DNA of 64,000 nt from Periplaneta americana (Eukaryota; Arthropoda; Insecta; Blattodea; Blattidae): NCBI RefSeq assembly GCF_040183065.1, contig NC_091117.1:98482001-98546000 (forward strand), in the 5' to 3' direction. This document shows positions 58,027-64,000 of this stretch, piece after piece. A program made the position numbers and the translations under genes. How positions within the stretch are numbered: position 1 is the stretch's first letter; each line of letters opens with the position of its first letter. A model generated the notes under the pieces. That model worked only from the letters and a program-made list of their open reading frames with translations. It searched no databases and had not been told where the DNA came from.

Positions 58027-58569
58027 ATGTCAGAGTGGAACAAAAACCAAGTAATGAAATTAATCGAGATTTACGAGGAATGTCCATGCTTATATGACAT
58101 CAGAAATAAGGACTATCACAATAGGATTCGGAGGGAAAATGCACTGGAGTTTATTTGTAAAAATTTGGAGTCTGTCCGTTCCAATAGTATTCCCTCCGAC
58201 ATCAAAATGTCCAAACCTGTGGAGTAACGGTTAGCGCGTCTAGCCGCGAAACCAGGTGGCCCGGGTTCGATTCCCGGTCGGGGCAAGTTACCTGGTTGAG
58301 GTTTTTTCCGGGGTTTTCCCTCAACCCAATATGAGCAAATGCTGGTGCATTATCACCTTCATCTCATTCAGACGCTAAATAACCTAAGCTGTTGATAAAG
58401 TGTCGTAAAATAACCTACTAAAATAAAAAAAAGACATCAAAACAAAAATAAAGAACATCAGGAGTCAATATGCAAGAAAAAAAATTAAACTTTCAATTCA
58501 TTTTAATACAATACATATCTATTGGACAATTTTGTTCCAGTTTGAAATCTTTACTGAGAACATGGAATA
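58027..58569 (+). pseudogene. MADF-domain (Myb/SANT-like) Harbinger protein, split by a SINE
   Basis: 'MSEWNKNQVMKLIEIYEECP' and 'LYDIRNKDYHNRIRRENALE' form the first helices of a MADF domain (W...LI.LYxxxPxLYD...Y.NR..R..A). The reading is broken at 58207 by a SINE; after the duplicated target it resumes in the same sense with 'DIKTKIKNIRSQYARKK', the third MADF helix. The element's regulatory DNA-binding protein is thus inactivated by insertion. No C-terminal domain follows. Confidence 0.8.
58198..58442 (+). mobile_element. tRNA-derived SINE, family A
   Basis: A 225-bp plus-strand copy (58208-58432) flanked by the 10-bp duplication GACATCAAAA (58198-58207 and 58433-58442). It lacks the 'GGGTAACTTTCGG' segment present in other copies, an internal deletion of about 30 bp. 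Confidence 0.95.
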
Positions 58570-58800
58570 ACCAGAGCCTTGAATAACCCTTTCTCCTGCC
58601 TTCTGGATATCCATTTCCTTTCCCAGTCTCTCTTTGTTTTTTGTTTTCTTTTGCTTCTCATTAGTGCAAGCTAACGAAACACTTGAAGCTGCAGAAGCTA
58701 AAACAGCTACATTTTTAATTGTCAAAATCTATTCTGTTCATTTAAAAGGCTCACCACATCATTCACACGTTGCTCGAGCTCAACAACTAGCCTCGAGTAG
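58545..58800 (-). pseudogene. PIF/Harbinger transposase N-terminus, truncated
   Basis: Minus-strand frames give 'ACTNEKQKKTKNKERDWERK' and 'WISRRQEKGLFKAL', matching the start of HARBI1/ALP1-type transposases (RRxWVRPxxxxRxxxGxFxxL). The DDE domain is deleted. It converges on the MADF gene. Confidence 0.6.
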
Positions 58801-58992
58801 CAGACGAGAAATCTGCCAAGAGTGAACGGTGATACTATATTTAGCCGACAGAAAGCTCTTGATATAGGACGTTGCTCGACAACTTGCGTCGACTTGTGGA
58901 CAAAAAATCTGCCAAGTGTAAACGGTGATGCTACATATAGCCGACAGAAAGCGCTTGATGTTGCGCGACAAATAGCAAGTGTAAATAGGGAC
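58770..58992 (-). repeat. ~97-bp subterminal tandem repeats of the Harbinger element
   Basis: Two main units (58810-58906 and 58907-58992) share 'AATCTGCCAAG', 'GTGATACTA/GTGATGCTA' and 'TAGCCGACAGAAAGC'; part of a third precedes them. They produce the repeated 'SAFCRLxxxSPFTLGRF' pattern in the minus-strand frame 58722-59138, which is not a gene. Such repeats may bind transposase. Confidence 0.7.
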
Positions 58993-58995
58993 TTA

Positions 58996-59364
58996 GATTG
59001 TGGTATTTTCTTGCCATTTTGGCAACGAGCTAGAAGTAGAATTCTAGCTCCTTGCATTTTGGCTATCAATCTTAGCCATGTATTGGCAACTGTTTCGTTG
59101 AAGTACGAATCAGTATTGCCAATTCTGCGACTTTTCAATTAGATTAGGTGTTTTTTTCCGTTTTGGATTGAGGTAAACATTTATTAAATTTGTATTATTG
59201 ATATTGGGATGTAGCATATAATTTTAACACTCACAACGGCAAAAAATCCTTTTTACATTGACTATTAAACTCTTACTACGTCATATTACTTCTGACCAAT
59301 AAAACGGTACGAAAGGACGCATTTCAACCAATCATGGCTGCTTATCGCACAATTTTATCGCGTT
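58996..59364. other. Non-coding stretch
   Basis: Nothing recognised. Confidence 0.4.
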
Positions 59365-59998
59365 CCTATAATCTTTTCGCTGTAAGAAAAATCCTAATGC
59401 TATTGTTTAAATAGCACGTGATTGAAGTGAGGCTTCATTGGCCACCGTTTGGCGCCATAGATTCTCAGTACGTGTTCCCGCCTACTGCTGTACATTCTGT
59501 TTCTTGTTAAACATTTCCCGTTACTCATCAAGTAGGCCTAACCTCACTACTACGCATTCGTTTGCTGAGGAAACATTTACTTTATAATTACTACAATTAA
59601 ATTATTTTCAAGTCTTATGTCTTCACAATGGACAGTTGAGGATACAGAAGCCATACTTCGGTACTACGTGCTTACGTCAGCATCTACGAGCTCAAGTGAC
59701 GCCAGCTTGTTACAAGAACAGACTACCTCGGTATTACTGTTGGTATTCATCCGCGTTCATAGTACATAACAAAATATAAAAGTAGCTTTTCTTTTACACA
59801 GCGTTTTACACATGAGTGAAGTTAAATGTTTCATCATATTTAACAACTAGAATTCAATTTTTTATTTCCAAATAATACAAGATTATGGTTTCCAAATACG
59901 AACTATATTTTCCTGCGTCATGTAAGTGTTTCGACTGGGAGCCAATCACGGGTATGACAGCAACGTGCTTATGTTTACATTAGGATTTTTCTTACAGC
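59365..59998. mobile_element. Candidate element with TTTTCGCTGTAAGAAAAATC ends
   Basis: TTTTCGCTGTAAGAAAAATC (plus CTAATG) at 59365 is repeated in exact inverse ending near 59998. About 634 bp lie between. The frame 'MSSQWTVEDTEAILRYYVL' (from 59618) starts like a Myb/SANT domain but decays after 50 residues. No target duplication was found. Confidence 0.55.
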
Positions 59999-60087
59999 GA
60001 AAACAGTATAGCATTTGTTTAATTTTATGGCGTCCCTAGCATTTGTTTCTTTGTTTGCCAACATTTGAAACTGCGCTGGGCTGGACG

Positions 60088-60094
60088 TCAAAAA

Positions 60095-60123
<29 letters not shown>
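60088..60123. repeat. Poly-A and (TA)n tract
   Basis: A13 followed by about 11 TA units. Confidence 0.95.
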
Positions 60124-60127
<4 letters not shown>

Positions 60128-60164
60128 TACAAACCACTCCAGTCGATGCACAGCAGTTTCAAAT

Positions 60165-60410
60165 ATGACTCGCATTGGCATCCAAGAACAAGAATTAATA
60201 AAAATCACTGATATACCTATGCATCTTCTGAAATCCGATTTACAAATAAATGAAGAGCACCATTCGGAAATCCTGAATAAGTTGAATACACCATGTAGGC
60301 CTAAATCAACGAGTTCCACTTCTATTACGCACACGTCCAATATAACATCAATTGAACCACCAACCACATTCAAATTTGAAAACTGTACATTCAATAATTA
60401 TTCCTTTTAA
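60165..60410 (+). CDS. Hypothetical small ORF
   Basis: 81 aa beginning MTRIGIQEQELIKITDIPMH and ending 'FKFENCTFNNYSF'. The tail resembles the C-terminal 'ENCTFN' endings of transposon Myb-like proteins, so it could be the 3' end of the Myb/SANT-like gene begun at 59618. The second half is duplicated in tandem after its stop. Function unknown. Confidence 0.3.
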   Translation: MTRIGIQEQELIKITDIPMHLLKSDLQINEEHHSEILNKLNTPCRPKSTSSTSITHTSNITSIEPPTTFKFENCTFNNYSF

Positions 60411-60575
60411 AATTATTCATTCGGAAATTCTGAATAAGTTGAATACACCATGTACGCCTAAATCAACGAGTTCCACTTCTATTACGCACATGTGCAATAT
60501 AACATCAATTGAACCACCAACCACATTCAAATTTGAAAATTGTATATTCAATAATTATTCCTTTTAAAATTATTC
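60262..60575 (+). repeat. 157-bp tandem duplication
   Basis: Units 60262-60418 and 60419-60575 differ at only about seven positions. Each begins 'ATTCGGAAAT' and ends 'CTTTTAAAATTATTC'. The unit contains the last ~50 codons and stop of the ORF at 60165-60410, so the second copy is downstream of the stop. Confidence 0.95.
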
Positions 60576-61189
60576 ATGTTTATTTTTTATGTCATCGTCG
60601 TTAATTAAAGCTTTTCTAATACTTGTGTATATTAGTTAGATTATGTTATAGCTTCTGCTATGATATTATGGATAGTCACGTATCAGAGATTGTTTAATAT
60701 TAAGATTTATTGAAAGTCATGTGTCAAGTGACGTTGTTTACTGGGATTCGGATAATTGAAGTGGAATGTTGCATTTTAATAAAAATAAAACTGAATCAAC
60801 AAAGTCTTCTTGACTAGTAACATTGCCATCGTGTATAATAGATCGAGAACTTCTCGACGAGAAGGCATTGCTCACTACTGCCATCTAGCATGCATCTAGC
60901 GTAATATTTGTAATGTTGAGATGGTACAATAATACATTTGAAGACAGTTGTATTTTCGTAAGTCAATTAATATTTTATTGTATTGGTGTACTTCGTTACT
61001 TCTAATCTTTATATACTTTCTTCTAATCGTGTAATAGTCAATTAAATCCCACTCGAGTTTTGATTTTCTCTAGATAAATCAAAACGTCTATACTTGTTTT
61101 TTTGAAAGATGGGACATGACAATTAAGCGGCCGAGCTTGGAACTACAGTGCCATGTTGCCAATATGGACTACCACGCTGCCAGCTGATG
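60576..61189. other. Non-coding stretch
   Basis: Nothing recognised. Confidence 0.4.
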
Positions 61190-62124
61190 GTAGTTAGCAG
61201 GGGCGGCTTTCGAAGAGGGGCTGCGGTGCTGCAGCACCCCCAAGACATTTGTGGCTCTTGTCTCGTTTTATGTTGTGAAATACATTTATTATACAGTCTC
61301 TATTTAGCGGCTCGAATTTTTTTTAAATTTCGCTCTCATTGACATGCACGCAATCGTTAGTGAAGTCACTTCCTCCCCTGGTGCTGCCAAAGCGAAACGA
61401 GAGACAAGAACGGATTGGTGAAGCCACTTCCTCCCCTGGAGCTGCCAGTCTCGTCTCGGAAGCTTCACGCGTTTGTTTTACCCCTCCCCCTGCTAGCCTC
61501 TTGCCATGAATCCAGAGTGTTCAGGCATTGCAAAATTTGCAGCAGTTTGTCAGTAGCGCGCAGTTTTAAATACATTTTCTTTACCGTTGTGAGTATAAGA
61601 AGTGTAACAATGTTTAATTCTGTACAATATTTACAGTCTATTCAGTTCAGTACCTTAACTATTCAGGAAAAATGTGAAATTAAGTGCCCATCAGTTGAAT
61701 CTCATAATGGAAAGAGCCGCTAAACAAAATAGCCTACAATTCTCGCATTTTTTTTTGCTAATGTACTCGTATTCAGTACCCCCGCTTTCTTCTCTCGATC
61801 TCCACACAGTCTGTATTAAATTAATGTGTTTGAAAGACAATTCCATCAGCTGGGGCAACAAGATGGAGTTTTAAATAAGAACAGTAAATCTTGTTCATGA
61901 GAAGAAGGAGCCATTGCTAGAAAGTTTTCAAACCATAATGGAATCTGAAACATCTAATAACATCACAATACATGAGACAAGCGCCCTGGTGCGTACTCTT
62001 GAAGATCCTGAATTCAATTTCTGGCTCAGTTTTTTTTTTCTTTTTTCATTTATTGATGTATTATGTAGATATATTATACAACCAACTACAACTTCGCCAG
62101 ATAGATATTTCTAAGGTTCAAATC

Positions 62125-62327
62125 TGCATGAAAAAAAAAATGGTTTATTTAACGACACTCGCAACTGCAGAGGTTATATTAGCGTCGCCGGTGTGTCCCG
62201 CAGGACTCTTTTAAATGCCAGTAAATCTACTGACATGAGCCTATCTCATTTAAACACACTTAAATGCCATCGAACTGGACCGGGATCGAACCCGCAACCG
62301 ATTCTACTACCGAGGCCGACTCTGCAT
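62125..62327 (-). mobile_element. tRNA-derived SINE, family B
   Basis: Inverted relative to the copy at 14935. It contains the inverse B box 'GGGATCGAACCCGC', 'CTTAAATGCCAT' and 'GCCAGTAAATCTACTGACAT', and is flanked by the 7-bp duplication TCTGCAT (62125-62131 and 62321-62327). Confidence 0.85.
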
Positions 62328-62373
62328 ATCAAGCTTTGTTAATGCCATTAAGTCGATACGAAACAGTGCACAG

Positions 62374-63020
62374 TTGAGCAGAGAGATCTGTGAAAATGAA
62401 AACTCTAAAAAGTGTCGTAAGGTCGAAGGGATTCAGACAAGGGTTGCGGCAACCAAGGAAGTGTGTGACCTCATTATCACACAAGCTAATACCCGATTCC
62501 AGTTCATAGATCATCTGATATTATCTTCTCTTCTGTGTCAAGAAAAATTTGAATGCTATAAAAGCTAATTTCCTGAAAATTACCTAAATGTATGTGTGAA
62601 GCTTTTCCTAATGCTCGATAAAGACAAACTAAAAACGGAACTCACTGTGTTGTATCAGAGACAAGAATTCAGAAATATCAGTGGCGCAGTCATGCTCTTG
62701 TAGTTTCTTCTATCCTAGAACTTGCAGGCCTCATTTTCAGAAGTTGTGAAACTACTACGCATAGCTATTACCATACCAATGACAACTTCCTAACCAGAAC
62801 GTTGCTTTTTGTGTTTGAAGAGAGTAATAATATAAGATTCTGATTATTACCACCCTCATTAACTTTATTACTAGCTAGGTGGTAATGCTAGAGATAAGGT
62901 TAATACTATATGACTTGTTCTAGTGTGTTTGTGTTTGAAGAGAGTAAAGTCCTATCTTAAAAATACGGTGAGAGAAAGACTGACCGCATTAGTTATGTTT
63001 TCCATTGTAAAGACACGTTA
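62374..63020 (+). pseudogene. hAT transposase C-terminal remnants
   Basis: 'VAATKEVCDLIITQANTRFQ' is followed by 'FPENYLNVCVKLFLMLDKDK', 'LKTELTVLYQRQEF' and, frame-shifted, 'VVKLLRIAITIPMT' and 'LKRVKSYLKNTVRERLTAL'. These match the last third of ZMYM1-like hAT transposases up to the dimerisation domain. Several frameshifts and stops, plus a ~120-bp insertion near 62826-62930, show it is dead. Confidence 0.8.
62810..62948. mobile_element. Small insertion with 17-bp direct repeats
   Basis: GTGTTTGAAGAGAGTAA (with one extension) occurs at about 62810-62826 and 62931-62947, bracketing about 104 bp that interrupt the hAT frame. The direct repeats look like a target duplication or a local tandem event. 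The inserted sequence is not recognised. Confidence 0.5.
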
Positions 63021-63342
63021 AACGAGATATCGGATTTTAATAAGATGATGGTTCAAAAGTTTGCAACTTACAAGACAAGGCGCATGGAACAATCTTAAAT
63101 AAAGTTAGTTGCTTGGTTTATTTTTGTATGCAGCCCCCCTTAATTCAATACCCACGAGCCGCCACTGGTAGTTAGCAATTGTCGTTAAGATGTCTGACGT
63201 TAAAACATTCATTGACAATTGACGCGAAGGTAAGAAAACAATACAAAAATCGACAGAGAATCAAAGACGAAACGTGCCAATGCTAATATTGTGTGCACAA
63301 TAAATTAGCCAAGAGAGCTATTAAGCACTCGCCATATGGAAA

Positions 63343-64000
63343 CCAGTGGCGAAGCTACATTCATGCAACTGGGTATTCTAAAAATCATACCTTATATTTT
63401 TTTGTAGATAAACTCCAGTCGGAGTGTTTTTCGCTCTGCAAAGATGTCGATGATGCGTTCTTTGAAGATGTCGTCCCTGGAAAGACTGTTTAACAAACCC
63501 TTCTCAATAGCCAGAGTACTCAAATTGCTCAGTCTAGAATCTGACATGGAGTTCCTTAAAAATGTCTTAACTCTCTTCAATGCACTCATACTTCGTTCAC
63601 TCGACGCAGTAGATACAGGGAAGGTGAGAATCAGTCTTATGAGCCACACTGTTTCTTGATAGATTTTTTCTAAGCCATTGTTCAAAAAAAAATTCAGCAA
63701 CAAACCTGCAGGCAAATGCTTTGTTTGGTCAGAATAAACGTTTGTGAGTTCATTTTGAAGCTGTTCACTGTCAAAGTATGGATACTTTTTTACCAATGCA
63801 CTCAACGTAAGTGACGGAAACACTGATCTATAAGCAGGGAACTGTTTTTCATCGAGTAATTCAACAAAATTAAAGTTTTTAAGATCTTCAAATCTCGATT
63901 CCATCTGTGTCACTATGGTATCAATTATTTCAAAAGCTAGGACTTGTAGTGTCATAAATGATCCTGATCCTGCCTCATTGTTCAGTACCTTAGCATCTTT
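63343..64000 (-). CDS. hAT transposase (ZMYM1-like), C-terminal part, runs off the window
   Basis: The minus-strand frame is open from the window edge (64000) to a stop at 63392, over 200 residues. It reads 'AFEIIDTIVTQMESRFEDLK', 'YPYFDSEQLQNELTNVYSDQ' and 'LILTFPVSTASSERSMSALK' (dimerisation domain, conserved ER) and ends 'LEFIYKKI'. The element's terminus CAGTGGCGAAGCTACATTC lies at 63343, 49 bp past the stop. The visible part has no lesion, so the whole element may be intact; the N-terminal half is outside the window. It is related to but distinct from the hATs at 22303 and 61198. Confidence 0.88.

Larger units (their letters stand above)
57788..58995 (+). mobile_element. PIF/Harbinger transposon with two convergent genes
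   Basis: The element 57791-58992 starts GTCCCTATTTACACTAGCT and ends with the near inverse, flanked by the 3-bp duplication TTA (57788-57790 and 58993-58995). A MADF/Myb-like gene runs from the left and a truncated HARBI1-type transposase start from the right, the two-gene layout typical of PIF/Harbinger. It is internally deleted (1.2 kb with a 225-bp SINE inside). Confidence 0.88.
61190..63175 (+). mobile_element. Decayed ZMYM-type hAT transposon (1970 bp)
   Basis: The element 61198-63167 has ends CAGGGGCGGCTTTCG and the inverse of CAGTGGCGGCTCGTGGG, with the 8-bp duplication GTAGTTAG (61190-61197 and 63168-63175). Transposase remnants are scattered on the plus strand: 'MFNSVQYLQSIQFSTLTIQE' (about 61611) at the N-terminus and 'CDLIITQANTRFQFIDHLIL' onward near the C-terminus. 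A family B SINE (62132-62320) lies inside. Confidence 0.92.

Noticed and set aside
58722-59138. 138-aa minus-strand ORF with internal repeats
   Set aside because: The repeats are subterminal tandem repeats of the Harbinger element and the ORF extends past the element's end into unrelated flank.

Overview
This is an AT-rich, repeat-saturated eukaryotic window with no bacterial-style operons. Broken reverse transcriptases, hAT, mariner, Harbinger and P-like transposases, tRNA-derived SINEs, microsatellites and very sparse host exons point to a large insect genome. The tRNA-derived SINE with the 'TTACCTGGTTGAGG' core, the LINE 3' end at 13-590 and the frequent 'TAGGCCTA' words suggest a cockroach or termite (Blattodea). 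That placement is inference; no species marker is present.

Layout. 0-9.8 kb: LINE and Tc1 relics, tRNA-like SINE heads and featureless AT-rich DNA. 9.8-13.7 kb: a 3.9-kb near-palindrome, an inverted dimer of a 1.85-kb transposon with 7-bp target duplications; its right arm carries a 155-bp insertion resembling a Penelope-type terminus with a hammerhead-ribozyme-like core. 13.9-20.2 kb: hAT relics, a SINE, and exons (minus strand) of an M1-family aminopeptidase that has lost its active-site motifs, separated by a minisatellite invaded by two DNA transposons. 20.5-24.9 kb: a CR1-like LINE (PHD-finger ORF1 plus endonuclease) abutting a frameshifted ZMYM-type hAT element. 25-30 kb: palindromes, a HARBI1 relic, a hAT MITE and microsatellites. 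30.3-35.6 kb: four DNA transposons nested inside one another, the innermost a mariner with an intact DD34D transposase.

36-44.7 kb: SINEs, a P-element-type transposase relic, a two-exon THAP-domain gene, and two RNase H-bearing LINE 3' ends lying tail to tail. 44.8-48.7 kb: a nearly full-length Jockey-like LINE. 48.8-50.7 kb: a THAP-bearing element with long terminal inverted repeats. 50.7-59.0 kb: three elements packed end to end: a 5.2-kb element enclosing a complete hAT with an intact transposase; a solo copy of the 1.85-kb element seen as a dimer at 9.8 kb; and a PIF/Harbinger element with convergent MADF and transposase genes, the former split by a SINE. 59-64 kb: a Myb/SANT-like relic, a 157-bp tandem duplication, a decayed hAT and the 3' part of another hAT running off the edge.

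The only coding sequences that look intact and potentially functional are the mariner transposase (33193-34236), the hAT transposase (52746-54230) and the partial hAT transposase at the right edge. The only clear host-gene candidate is the decayed aminopeptidase. Terminal repeats and target duplications allow a relative insertion history to be read at several loci.
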